Shown here piece by piece: positions 49,753-58,325 of a DNA stretch of 64,000 nucleotides. Origin of the DNA: JAHECW01 sp964641415 (GTDB lineage Bacteria > Acidobacteriota > Thermoanaerobaculia > Thermoanaerobaculales > Sulfomarinibacteraceae); NCBI GenBank assembly GCA_964641415.1, contig CAZXMW010000014.1, positions 1 through 64,000 of the forward strand, read 5' to 3'. A program made the translations under genes and the position numbers. Every line of letters starts with the position of its first letter. Positions within the stretch are counted from its first letter, which is position 1. The notes beneath the pieces are model-generated. The model did not search any database, was not told where the DNA came from, and saw nothing but the letters and a program-made list of their open reading frames with translations.

Positions 49753-51060
49753 TCACGACTCGCCGCACCGGCGTGCCCTGGCCAGGAGTTCCTGAACGTT
49801 GAGGTCCGCGACCTCACGGTGACCCGCGCCGAGAAAACGGGCCATCACCTCCTCGATCTCAGTCTCGACGGGACGTTCGGTTCCGAAATCGACCGACTCT
49901 GCTTGAAACAGACCGATGATCTCCGAGACCGCCATCCGGTCGGGTGGTCTCGCGGGTACGACGCCCTCGGTGTCCTGCCCGAGCGCCACCCACCTCAGGA
50001 CATCGCCTTCCACGAGGCGCTCAATGGCCGTCTCCACGACGCCCATCGGCACCAACAGCCGCCGCGACAGCTGGTCCGCGGTCGGTGGATCACCACCTGA
50101 CGAGAACCGCTCCGCCGCGAGGGCGGCCACGCGCAGCCCCAGGCCCGGCCGATCGAGCTCGGCAGGGCCGCCGACGACCCGCGAGCGGAGCAGCATCCAG
50201 AAGTGCTGATGAGTGAACGCCGCCTCGAGCCCGAGCAGCACGACGATCCAGGTGATGTACAGCCAGATCAGAAAGATCGGCACGACCGCCAGCGAGCCGT
50301 ATACCGCCGAGTAGCGTACTGTTTGACCGGCCCAGAAGGCGAACGCGTGCTTGGCGAGCTCGAACAGCACCGCCGCGACCGCGGCCCCGAGTACCGCGCT
50401 CTTGAATCGGACGCGGGTGGAGGGGACCACGGTGTAGGCGAGCAGAAACGCGAAGAAGACCAGCACCAGAGGAAACGACCACGACAGCAACCGGGTCATC
50501 CACCCGAGATCGACGACGGCCCCACTGGTCCACATGGCCTGGAGCCGGGCGGAGATCGACAGGCTCGCACCCACGAACAAGGTCCCGAAGACCAGCACCG
50601 AGGTGTACGCCGTGATCTTGCTGATCAACCGGCGGCGGCTCTTCACGTGGTAGATATCGTTGAAGTTGCTCTCGACGCTGTCGAGCAGCAGCACCGCCGC
50701 CAGAGCGAGAAAGGCGAATCCGAAAAAGCCGAGCTTGCCGGTATTCTGCGTGAACTGGTCGAGCAGCTGGGTGAGCTCATCATGCTGGGCGGGAAGGAAG
50801 CTCGAGAACAGAAAAGACTGGACCTTTTCCTTGAGCTCATCGAGCGCGCCGAACGCCGACAGCACGGCATAGATCACGGCGATCAGCGGCACTGTGGCGA
50901 GCAGCGAAGAGAAGGCCAATCCCGAAGCCCGGATGATCAGCTTGTCCCGGCTGAACTGGTCCCACAACCCGATGAGAAACTGGGCCGTGCGGACGATCAC
51001 ACCCTGTGCTCTGGGCAGAGCGCCGAGCTGGATCCGCGCGATGTTGTCCGCCAGAAACAC
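49753..51060 (-). CDS. YihY/BrkB-family membrane protein with winged-helix-like tail
   Basis: 435 residues from GTG 51060, with GAGGAGG upstream. Six TM helices within about 40-285 have the YihY pattern: ASGLAFSSLLATVPLIAVIY, then YGSLAVVPIFLIWLYITWIV. The old name RNase BN is not correct for this family. From about 300 a soluble tail follows (TADQLSRRLLVPMGVVETAI), resembling a winged-helix domain, as in longer family members. Function of the family is not settled; virulence and transport roles have been suggested. Confidence 0.88.
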   Translation of the reverse strand: MFLADNIARIQLGALPRAQGVIVRTAQFLIGLWDQFSRDKLIIRASGLAFSSLLATVPLIAVIYAVLSAFGALDELKEKVQSFLFSSFLPAQHDELTQLLDQFTQNTGKLGFFGFAFLALAAVLLLDSVESNFNDIYHVKSRRRLISKITAYTSVLVFGTLFVGASLSISARLQAMWTSGAVVDLGWMTRLLSWSFPLVLVFFAFLLAYTVVPSTRVRFKSAVLGAAVAAVLFELAKHAFAFWAGQTVRYSAVYGSLAVVPIFLIWLYITWIVVLLGLEAAFTHQHFWMLLRSRVVGGPAELDRPGLGLRVAALAAERFSSGGDPPTADQLSRRLLVPMGVVETAIERLVEGDVLRWVALGQDTEGVVPARPPDRMAVSEIIGLFQAESVDFGTERPVETEIEEVMARFLGAGHREVADLNVQELLARARRCGES

Positions 51061-51209
51061 CTCGACCTCCTCGGGAAACCTCGGTGGATTATAGCCGGGC
51101 GACCGATTCTCGCGGCGAGCCCCGCACGACGTACAATGGAATGGCGAGGAATCACGACAGCAACAACCGAGGTTGAAGTCTACGAGACCTGAGCAAAGGA
51201 GAGCCCACC

Positions 51210-51548
51210 ATGAAGCTCCGACCCGCTGTTCTGTGTGTCGCCGTCATCGCCGGACTCGTAAGCGTCGCCGCGGCGTCCGACGACCCCGGTCCGGCCGCAA
51301 CCGAAGCCATCGCCGGCGGCGAAGACTGCTGTTTCACCAACTCGCGGTACGCCGGTGTCTGTCGCGTGACCCCGGGACCCGAGGAGACCTGCCCCGACAT
51401 CCTCGCCTATCTCAACAACCAGGCGAGCGCCGGCAAGACCTACTGCGGCAACACCAAGATCCGCGGCGGCTGGTCCCAGGTCGACTGCAACAGCCAGGAG
51501 GCGGTCTGCGTCGCGCCCGAATCGAAGTCCGGAATCGAAATCGGCTGA
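51210..51548 (+). CDS. small secreted Cys-rich protein
   Basis: 112 residues. Signal peptide to about residue 22 (VSVAAASDD). The mature 90 residues have seven Cys (GEDCCF, GVCRV, ETCPD, TYCGN, VDCNS, AVCVA), suggesting disulfide bonds in the periplasm or outside; the odd number leaves one unpaired. AAAGGAGAG precedes the ATG. No family recognised. It stands 81 bp before the SYLF gene. Confidence 0.65.
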   Translation: MKLRPAVLCVAVIAGLVSVAAASDDPGPAATEAIAGGEDCCFTNSRYAGVCRVTPGPEETCPDILAYLNNQASAGKTYCGNTKIRGGWSQVDCNSQEAVCVAPESKSGIEIG

Positions 51549-51629
51549 CACCACATCGAATCACCTCGGCCGCCGGGTCCGACCCGACCCGAAGCCTCGG
51601 CCAGCCAACGGATCTCCAGGGAGGTCGAC

Positions 51630-52211
51630 ATGAACCCAGTCCGATCGAGCCTCGTCCTCATCATCAGCACGCTTGTGATCCTGCCCACCGCCTTGTCGCA
51701 CGCCGATGACGCCCAGAACGATTGGGAATCCCTCAAACGGGACGCCAAACGGGCCAAGATCGACGAAATGGCGGCGGCGGCCCTCAACGAAGTTCGCGCC
51801 AACGATCCCAAAGCCGAGGAGCTGTTCGAAAGCGCGCACGGCTGGGCGGTGTTCGACAATCTGAAGATCGCGTTCGGATTCTCCGGCGGCGGCGGCAACG
51901 GTGTCGCCGTCGACAAGAATACCGGTGAGCGCAGCTACATGAAAATGGGGACCGCCGGAGTCGGTCTCGGCCTCGGCGCCCAGAGCTACCAGGTGGTGTT
52001 CTTCTTCCAGGACTCGAAGACCTTCCGCAGCTTCGTGGACAAGGGGTGGACGGCCGACGCGTCCGCCCAGGCCGCCGCCGGCACCGAGGGCGCCAACGCC
52101 ACCGCCGGCTTCGTCAACGGCATCGCGGTCTGGCAGATGACCGACAAGGGCCTCATGGCGTCGGCCGACATCTCCGGAACCAGGTACTGGAAGAACAAGA
52201 AGCTGAACTAG
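51630..52211 (+). CDS. SYLF/Ysc84-domain secreted protein
   Basis: 193 residues with a signal peptide (to about residue 25, LSHADD). The SYLF (Ysc84) domain covers about 60-190: SAHGWAVFDNLKIAFGFSGG, MGTAGVGLGLGAQSYQVVFF and KGLMASADISGTRYW. In eukaryotes the domain binds phosphoinositides; bacterial versions are periplasmic and their role is unknown. A GGAGG site precedes the ATG. Confidence 0.88.
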   Translation: MNPVRSSLVLIISTLVILPTALSHADDAQNDWESLKRDAKRAKIDEMAAAALNEVRANDPKAEELFESAHGWAVFDNLKIAFGFSGGGGNGVAVDKNTGERSYMKMGTAGVGLGLGAQSYQVVFFFQDSKTFRSFVDKGWTADASAQAAAGTEGANATAGFVNGIAVWQMTDKGLMASADISGTRYWKNKKLN

Positions 52212-52293
52212 ACCAGAATTGGTGACGGGGAGAGTCGGAATCACCACCTCGCGGTGACACCAATGTGCCGCAAGAACCGCCCCATTCCCCTGG

Positions 52294-52319
52294 TCGTCGG
52301 CGTTTCGACACGCCGACGA
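52294..52319. repeat. short hairpin between SYLF and arsM genes
   Basis: TCGTCGGCGT and ACGCCGACGA pair over 10 bp around a 6-nt loop. No U-run. Possibly the end of the SYLF transcript. Confidence 0.45.
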
Positions 52320-52486
52320 TGAAGAGAAGCTCGACAACCTCCCCGGGACGGGCGCTGCGACGACGGTCGCCGGTATCGAAGATCTCCTCGCCGCCGTCAG
52401 ATCGGCCGGCAGCAGTTGCTGCCCCGTGCTTTTGACCACCTTTCCTCCGGTTCAGGCATATCAGTGGTAGAAGAAAGGAAACAGCC

Positions 52487-53320
52487 ATGACCGACCGAAC
52501 CACGACCCCCATCGACCACGAGGCCATCGTCGCCACGGTTCGCGACAGGTACGGCAAGATCGCCGGGGGCGGATCGTGCTGCGCACCGACAACCGGCTGC
52601 TGTGGGTCCGCCCCATCCGGTCTGTCCACTGGGCTCGGTTACAAACCGGTGGATCTCGACCTGCTTCCCGAAGGCGCGGACCTCGGTCTCGGCTGCGGCG
52701 CGCCCTTGGAGCACCTCGAGCTGCAATCCGGTGAGACAGTTGTCGACCTCGGCTCCGGGGCTGGAATCGACGCCCTCATCGCCGCCCGCGCGGTCGGCCC
52801 CGAGGGTCACGTCATCGGCGTCGACATGACCCCGGAGATGATCGCCAAAGCCACCGCCAACGCCGCGGCCGCCGGCGCCCATCACGTCGAGTTTCGCGAG
52901 GGCCGGCTCGAGGCCCTGCCGGTGGCGGACGGCTCCGTCGATGGCATCACATCCAACTGCGTCATCAACCTCGTGCCCGACAAACCCAAGGTCTTCGCCG
53001 AGATCCACCGGGTGCTCAAACCCGGCGGCCGTCTCGTCGTCTCGGACGTGATGCTCGACGGCGAGCTGCCCGAGATCATCACCAACGACGTCATGGCCTA
53101 TGTCGGTTGCGTCTCGGGCGCGATCCAGCGCAAGGACTATCTGGCGATGCTCGCCGCCGCCGGCCTCGGCGACATCGAGATCGTCAAGGATGTCGATTTC
53201 GTCGCCTCGGTCGGCGACTCGCTGCCCGATGAGATCACCACCGCCATGGAGGAGCTCGGCCTCAACGGTGACGATCTCAAGGGCATCGTGCGGTCGGTGA
53301 CCTATCGCGCCCGCAAGTAA
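52487..53320 (+). CDS. arsM: arsenite S-adenosylmethionine methyltransferase
   Basis: 277 residues, typical ArsM length. The N-terminal Cys-rich segment (GGGSCCAPTTGCCGSAP) is usual in the family. The SAM-binding motif is VVDLGSGAGIDALIA. The metal-site Cys residues are in LGLGCGAP, ITSNCVINL and YVGCVSG. It methylates As(III) to volatile or less toxic forms. No arsR, arsB or arsC gene is adjacent, so it is an orphan resistance gene; the 275 bp upstream contain no clear regulator. AAAGGAAA precedes the ATG. Confidence 0.93.
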   Translation: MTDRTTTPIDHEAIVATVRDRYGKIAGGGSCCAPTTGCCGSAPSGLSTGLGYKPVDLDLLPEGADLGLGCGAPLEHLELQSGETVVDLGSGAGIDALIAARAVGPEGHVIGVDMTPEMIAKATANAAAAGAHHVEFREGRLEALPVADGSVDGITSNCVINLVPDKPKVFAEIHRVLKPGGRLVVSDVMLDGELPEIITNDVMAYVGCVSGAIQRKDYLAMLAAAGLGDIEIVKDVDFVASVGDSLPDEITTAMEELGLNGDDLKGIVRSVTYRARK

Positions 53321-53443
53321 CGCAGTTCTCAGTTTTGAATTTTGAGTTTTGCGTTTTGAGTTCCATCGCATCCGAGCCTCGCCGCAAAAGGGTCAAGTTG
53401 CGATGTCACTAAAAACCAAGAACTAAGAACTCAAAACTCCGAG
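53321..53443. repeat. intergenic hairpin with CATCGCA core (copy 3)
   Basis: The left arm contains GTTTTGAATTTTGAGTTTT and ends GTTCCATCGCA (to 53370). The right arm begins TGCGATG (53399) and contains AACTAAGAACTCAAAACTC. The arms pair imperfectly around a 28-nt loop. It directly follows the arsM stop and ends 20 bp before the LolC-like gene. Confidence 0.65.
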
Positions 53444-53463
53444 CGGTCGTTTACACTGCGTTG

Positions 53464-54654
53464 GTGCAACTCGAGCTCGATCTCGCCATCCGTTTCCTGC
53501 GTCGCCGCGGCGGCCGGCTGCTGCGCGGCACCGCGCTGGCGGCGTTCGCAGCGGTCGCCCTGGCCGTGGCGGCGCTGGTCGTCACGCTGGCGCTCATGCG
53601 CGGCTACACCGACGCCATCTCGAGCGCGCTGCAGCAGGGCAACGCGCACATGGTCGGCTTCGCCGGCTACCGGATGACCGCGGACGAATCGCTCGGGCAC
53701 GCTCAAGCGATGGCTCGGATCGCGGGCGTCCGTCGCGCCAGCCCGGTGACCTACCTGTCGGGGCTGGTCGAAGACCCGGCCGAACCGACCCGACCGCTCC
53801 CGGTGACCGTCAAGGCGGTCCAGACGCCACCGGGCTACACCGGGCTTGGGCACTGGCCCGACAGCCGGCCCATGCCGGGGGTGCTCGGCGCCGGTCTCGC
53901 CGAGGCCGTCGGCGCCGTCGGCGGCGACGTCGCCACCGTGCGGCTGCCTCCGGCCTCGGGCTCGTGGATCGTGCCGTCGATCCGACTCACCGTGGTCGGC
54001 ACCTTCAGCCTGGCCTTCGCCGAGTTCGACCAGCAGTGGCTGTTGGTCCCTCTCGACCGGGTCCAGCGGATCCTGCCCGATGTCGGGGCCGCCGGCATCG
54101 AGGTCGAGCTCGACGACCCATTGGCGGTCGACCGCACCCGCGGGCCGCTCGAGGAGGCATTTCCCACTCTGCTGTTCACCGACTGGCGCGAGATGAACCG
54201 ACCGCTGTTCGCCGCGCTGCGCTGGCAGACCCTGTCGCTGTTCGTCGTGCTCAGCCTGGTGGTCGGGGTCGCCTCGTTCCAGGTCAGCTCGGCTCTGGTC
54301 GTGCTCGCGATCAACAAGCGCCGCTCGGCGGGCACGCTGCACGCCCTGGGCGCGACACCGAGCGTCATTCGGACCGTGCTCGTGCTGTCGGGCGTGCTGC
54401 TCGGCGGCGCCGGTCTGACGCTCGGAATCACAATCGGGGTGGCCGCGAGCTGGGCCCTCACCGCCTTTCGACTGGTCCGCTTTCCCGAAGGGCTGGCCCG
54501 GGTCTACATGGTCGACGCCATCCCGTTCCATCCGGCGGTCCCGGATCTGCTGGCGGTGGCTTCGGTCGGCGCGGCACTCATCGTGGGGGCATCGTTCTGG
54601 CCCGCCTGGCGGGCCTCGCGCGAGGACCCGGTGAGCGCCCTCAAGGCCGCATGA
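53464..54654 (+). CDS. LolC/LolE-like ABC transporter permease (FtsX fold)
   Basis: 396 residues from GTG 53464 (TTG at 53461 is also possible). TACACT at 53452-53457 sits at the distance that would make the GTG leaderless; there is no ribosome site. TM1 at about 20-45, a periplasmic domain of about 200 residues, then three TM helices at about 255-290, 305-340 and 355-385: the MacB/FtsX layout. The end LASREDPVSALKAA-like motif (WRASREDPVSALKA) is typical of LolC/E. The ATPase partner (LolD-like) is not adjacent. Lipoprotein release is the likely but unproven role. Confidence 0.8.
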   Translation: MQLELDLAIRFLRRRGGRLLRGTALAAFAAVALAVAALVVTLALMRGYTDAISSALQQGNAHMVGFAGYRMTADESLGHAQAMARIAGVRRASPVTYLSGLVEDPAEPTRPLPVTVKAVQTPPGYTGLGHWPDSRPMPGVLGAGLAEAVGAVGGDVATVRLPPASGSWIVPSIRLTVVGTFSLAFAEFDQQWLLVPLDRVQRILPDVGAAGIEVELDDPLAVDRTRGPLEEAFPTLLFTDWREMNRPLFAALRWQTLSLFVVLSLVVGVASFQVSSALVVLAINKRRSAGTLHALGATPSVIRTVLVLSGVLLGGAGLTLGITIGVAASWALTAFRLVRFPEGLARVYMVDAIPFHPAVPDLLAVASVGAALIVGASFWPAWRASREDPVSALKAA

Positions 54655-54918
54655 TAGAGTTCGCCGGGGATGGACTCGGCAAGCTTCAGCGAAGTTGATT
54701 TGCGTGACCCGCGGCACCGCGGTCGGCGACGTCGGCGGTAGAATCGACCCGAGATGAGCGATTGTCAACGGGGATCTGCGCCAACTTCCTGCGCGCTGGG
54801 CACTTCCGGAACGCCTCGACATCCCTCCGGGAGTGCCTGCACTTTCTTCACGTGCCGGTGCATCAGGATCCTGGCCCCTCTCAACCGCCAGAATCGCCCA
54901 TCGTAGGATCGAGCGATC

Positions 54919-55941
54919 ATGTACGAGATCCAGTTCCACCCGGCGGACATCCGCAAGCAGGTGCGGTACTACTTCATGTCACGCCAGGCCATGCGTTGGC
55001 TCTGGGTGGTCGCCGCCCTGATTGCGCTGCTGCTCATCGCCGGCGCCGTGCTCGCCCCGCTCGGGGTGCAGTCGCTGTTGCTGACCGGCCGCCTCCGCAT
55101 TCTCCACCAGCAGAACGACACCCAGCACGCGATTCTCGATCAGCGCCGGGCGTCGCTCGACCGACTCGAACACCAGACCAACCGGGCGCGCAATCGGCAG
55201 CGCCAGATGAGCCTCATTTTGGGGGCGGAGCAGTCGCTCCAGAGCGGCGGCGGCTACCCGGAGACGGCGGCGCTCGACGAGCTGGTCGTGCCCGAGGCCC
55301 AGATCGCCATACGCCGAGCGCTCAAGATGGACACCGACACGCTGGCCCTGCTGGCCCTGGCCGACGAGCTCGCGAGCTTCTCCCGGTCCAACGAGGAGCT
55401 GACCCGGGCGGTTCCGTCGATCTGCCCGCTGCCCATCGGCAGCTTCGTGCTGACCTCGCCGTTCGGTAATCGGACGTCGCCGTTCACCAACACCATCGAC
55501 TTCCACGCCGGCATCGACCTCGCCGCCCGGGAGGGCACGCCGGTCCTCGCCCCCGGGGACGGCAGGGTGGTCTTCGCCGGTCGCTTCCCCTTGAGCCGCA
55601 ACATCCGCTGGTGGCGCTACGGCAACGTGGTCGTGCTGAGCCACGGCGACCGCTACGTGTCGATCTCCGCCCACCTCGAGGAGATTACGGTTCGGCGGGG
55701 CTCCCAGCTGGTCCGAGGACAGCAGCTCGGTACCGTCGGCAACACCGGTTGGAGCACATCGCCCCACCTTCACTACGAGGTTCGGGTCGTCGGCGACGAC
55801 GGCGGCGAGCCCGAGCCCGTCGACCCCCGGATCTTCATTCTCAACTACCAGTGGACGGGCCACGAGGAGCTTCTCGTGCGCGGCCGGTACGCGCCGGCGC
55901 CGTCCTTCGACCCGCTGCCGACACGCGTCTGGCGGAGGTGA
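54919..55941 (+). CDS. membrane-anchored M23 (LytM) peptidase
   Basis: 340 residues. One TM helix at about 30-52, then a coiled coil (about 60-105, NDTQHAILDQRRASLDRLEH). The M23 domain lies at about 175-310 with the zinc motifs HAGIDLAAREGTPVLAPGDG and SPHLHYEV, all ligands present, so it should be an active peptidoglycan endopeptidase. The bactofilin-like gene follows after 4 bp; M23-bactofilin pairs shape cells in several bacteria. Confidence 0.9.
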   Translation: MYEIQFHPADIRKQVRYYFMSRQAMRWLWVVAALIALLLIAGAVLAPLGVQSLLLTGRLRILHQQNDTQHAILDQRRASLDRLEHQTNRARNRQRQMSLILGAEQSLQSGGGYPETAALDELVVPEAQIAIRRALKMDTDTLALLALADELASFSRSNEELTRAVPSICPLPIGSFVLTSPFGNRTSPFTNTIDFHAGIDLAAREGTPVLAPGDGRVVFAGRFPLSRNIRWWRYGNVVVLSHGDRYVSISAHLEEITVRRGSQLVRGQQLGTVGNTGWSTSPHLHYEVRVVGDDGGEPEPVDPRIFILNYQWTGHEELLVRGRYAPAPSFDPLPTRVWRR

Positions 55942-55945
55942 CGAC

Positions 55946-56692
55946 ATGGAAGAAAACAAGAACTTCCCGACCATGATCATCCCGCACGGGACCGAGATTT
56001 CGGTCAACGAGCAGGGCCAGCTGTCGATCCGCACGCCGGGCAACCTGGTGATCCAGAACTCGGGCGTCTACTCGGTGATCGAGTCGGGCGCCGGTTCGGT
56101 GCGGATCGACCCGGATGTCCAGGTCGAGGCGGTGTCGGTCGAGGCCGCTGACTCCTGCTTCGTCGCCGGCGAGCTCACCGCGTGGCGCGTCCACGCCGAC
56201 AAGATCATCCTCGAGAAGGGCGCCCAGGCGAACATCATGCTCCAGGAGTCCGAAACCCTCGAGCTCGACCGCAACGCCCGACTGGTCGGCAACTTCGCGT
56301 CCGAGAAGGAGCTCTACCTCATGCTCGGCCGGTTCAGTCGCCAGCTCCGGGAGCTGCCCGAGGGCCTGTTCGCCAACCAGCACCGCGAGGTGCTCGCCAA
56401 GGGGGCGGATCGCAGCGCCGACCCGTCGCCCAACGACGAGGCGCCGCGCCGGCTCGAGCCGCAGGAGCGCCAGGAAACCATGGCGTTGATCAAGGTCATC
56501 GTCGGCCGGGAGCTCGCCGGCAGCAGGATCGACGACGACGGCCGCCGCGCCCTCGAGGAGCTGCTCGGTCTGGTTCGGTCGGGCAACGACGCCGCCCTCG
56601 GCAAGGCCTACCGAGAGCTGCTGGATCGGGTGACCAAGCCGTCCGCCGATCTGGTCAAGGCGCGCGCCATGCTCGACCGCCTGTTCGTCTGA
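55946..56692 (+). CDS. bactofilin-like beta-helix protein
   Basis: 248 residues. The N-terminal half (about 20-125) shows the short-strand repeat of bactofilins: SVRIDPDVQVEAVSVEAADS, FVAGELTAWRVHADKIILEK and NARLVGNF. The C-terminal half is helical and charged, unlike the short tails of classical bactofilins. Assignment rests on the repeat pattern and on its position 4 bp after an M23 peptidase gene. It would polymerise on the inner membrane and position the peptidase. A small chance remains that it is another beta-helical protein. Confidence 0.65.
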   Translation: MEENKNFPTMIIPHGTEISVNEQGQLSIRTPGNLVIQNSGVYSVIESGAGSVRIDPDVQVEAVSVEAADSCFVAGELTAWRVHADKIILEKGAQANIMLQESETLELDRNARLVGNFASEKELYLMLGRFSRQLRELPEGLFANQHREVLAKGADRSADPSPNDEAPRRLEPQERQETMALIKVIVGRELAGSRIDDDGRRALEELLGLVRSGNDAALGKAYRELLDRVTKPSADLVKARAMLDRLFV

Positions 56693-56786
56693 TCGACCGT
56701 CTTCCGCGGTCCGCAGCGCGATGGTACCCTGCCGCCGAGCCCCCGGCTCGACGCCGGCGAGCTCTTTGCGATGCGGAGGTCGGTGG

Positions 56787-57899
56787 ATGACGTTGCGCAG
56801 AACCGCACTGTATGACGAGCACGTGGCCCGCGGCGGCCGCATGGTGGAGTTCGCCGGTTTCGAGCTGCCGGTCCAGTACACCTCCCTGGTCGACGAGCAC
56901 ACGGCGGTTCGGACGAGGGCCGGTCTTTTCGACGTCTCCCACATGGGCGAGATCTTCATCTCAGGCCCCGGCGCTTTCGATTTCGTCCAGCTGGTGTCGT
57001 GCAACGACCACTCCAAGATGACCGTCGGGCGCGCCCAGTACACCGGCCTCATGTACCCCCAGGGGACCTTCGTCGACGACATGCTCGTGCACAAGATCGC
57101 GGACGACGAATACCTGCTGGTGGTCAACGCCGCCAACCGCGCGAAGGACGCCGGGTATCTCGCCGGGCTTGCTTCCGGCCGCGACGGTGTCGAGGTGCGC
57201 GACGCCTCCGACGAGTGGGCCCAGCTCGCCATCCAGGGCCCGCTGGCGCCCGAGATCCTGCAGCCTCTGACCGGCGCCGCCCTCGGCGACATTTCCTACT
57301 ACAGCTTCGTCTTCGACGAGGTCTGCGGCCACCGCGCTGTCGTCGCCCGAACCGGCTACACGGGTGAGGACGGCTTCGAGGTCTACGTCAAACCCGAAGT
57401 CGCGGCCGAAATCTGGACGGCCTTGCTTGCCGAGGGCGAACCCGAAGGCCTGCAACCGGCCGGGCTCGGCGCTCGCGATACGCTTCGTTTCGAAGCCGGC
57501 ATGTGTTTGTACGGCAACGACATCGATGACACGACGACACCGCTCGAGGCGGGGCTGGGATGGATCGTCAAGCTCAAGAACAAGGGCGACTTCATCGGCC
57601 GCGACATTCTCGAGCGACAGAAGGAGCAGGGCGTCGGCCGCAAGCTGGTCGGCTTCGAGATGGTCGATCGTGGAATTGCCCGGCACGACTACCCCGTTTT
57701 CCTCGCGGAAGGCGCCACGGAACCCGCCGGTCACTGCACCTCGGGAACCCTGTCTCCGACTGTGGGAAAGGCGCTCGGGATGGCGTACGTTCCGATCGAC
57801 GCGGCAGAGCCTGGATCCGAGATCTGGATTCAGATTCGCGCTCGCCGAGCCGCGGCGAAGGTGGTCGCCCTGCCTTTTTACTCGCGGAAGAAGAAGTGA
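56787..57899 (+). CDS. gcvT: glycine cleavage system T protein
   Basis: 370 residues from ATG 56787 with GGAGG upstream. Aminomethyltransferase of the glycine cleavage system; it passes the methylene group to tetrahydrofolate and releases ammonia. Signatures: GLFDVSHMGEI, the conserved Asp region NDHSKMTVGRAQYTG, and GYTGEDGFEVYV, then PAGLGARDTLRFEAGM. First gene of gcvT-gcvH-gcvPA-gcvPB. I found no glycine riboswitch in the 95 bp upstream. Confidence 0.96.
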   Translation: MTLRRTALYDEHVARGGRMVEFAGFELPVQYTSLVDEHTAVRTRAGLFDVSHMGEIFISGPGAFDFVQLVSCNDHSKMTVGRAQYTGLMYPQGTFVDDMLVHKIADDEYLLVVNAANRAKDAGYLAGLASGRDGVEVRDASDEWAQLAIQGPLAPEILQPLTGAALGDISYYSFVFDEVCGHRAVVARTGYTGEDGFEVYVKPEVAAEIWTALLAEGEPEGLQPAGLGARDTLRFEAGMCLYGNDIDDTTTPLEAGLGWIVKLKNKGDFIGRDILERQKEQGVGRKLVGFEMVDRGIARHDYPVFLAEGATEPAGHCTSGTLSPTVGKALGMAYVPIDAAEPGSEIWIQIRARRAAAKVVALPFYSRKKK

Positions 57900-57941
57900 G
57901 ATGATCCGCGTGACATCGAGCGCACAGGGAAGGAGAAAGAG

Positions 57942-58325
57942 ATGAACCTACCGGCCGATCTGCAGTTCGCCAAAACGCACGAATGGGCCCGGGTCGAGGG
58001 CGACGTGGTCGTGGTCGGCATCACCGACTACGCCCAGGACCAGCTCGGAGAGGTGGTCTACGTCGAGCTCCCCGAGGTCGGCAACGGCGCCTCCTCGGGC
58101 GAAGAGCTCGGCACCCTCGAGTCGGTCAAAGCGGTGAGCGAGTTCAATTCGCCGGTGGGCGGCGAGGTGGTCGAGGTCAACGAGCGTCTCGAGGACGAGC
58201 CCAACCTGGTCAACGAGGACCCGTACGGCGACGGCTGGCTGGTCAAGATCAGCGGCACCACCGAGGGTGAGGATCTGTTCGACGCCGCAGCCTACGCCGC
58301 CATGGTCGAGGAGGAGAGCGCCTGA
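57942..58325 (+). CDS. gcvH: glycine cleavage system H protein
   Basis: 127 residues. The lipoyl-carrier domain has THEWARVEGDVVVVGITDYA and the lipoylated Lys in LESVKAVSEFNSPVGGEV. It shuttles the aminomethyl group between P and T proteins. AAGGAG lies before the ATG. Its stop overlaps the gcvPA start (TGATG). Confidence 0.97.
   Translation: MNLPADLQFAKTHEWARVEGDVVVVGITDYAQDQLGEVVYVELPEVGNGASSGEELGTLESVKAVSEFNSPVGGEVVEVNERLEDEPNLVNEDPYGDGWLVKISGTTEGEDLFDAAAYAAMVEEESA

Noticed and set aside
52240..52470. Open plus-strand stretch reading LLAAVRSAGSSCCPVLLTT before arsM
   Set aside because: No acceptable start or ribosome site and no recognised family; considered as a broken ArsR or small thiol protein but unsupported.
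53431..54939. 502-residue minus-strand frame opposite the LolC-like permease
   Set aside because: Shadow frame; no motif, and the plus-strand permease shows proper TM layout.
56693..56786. Possible glycine riboswitch before gcvT
   Set aside because: Only 94 bp are available and I could not find the conserved glycine-aptamer core or a tandem arrangement.
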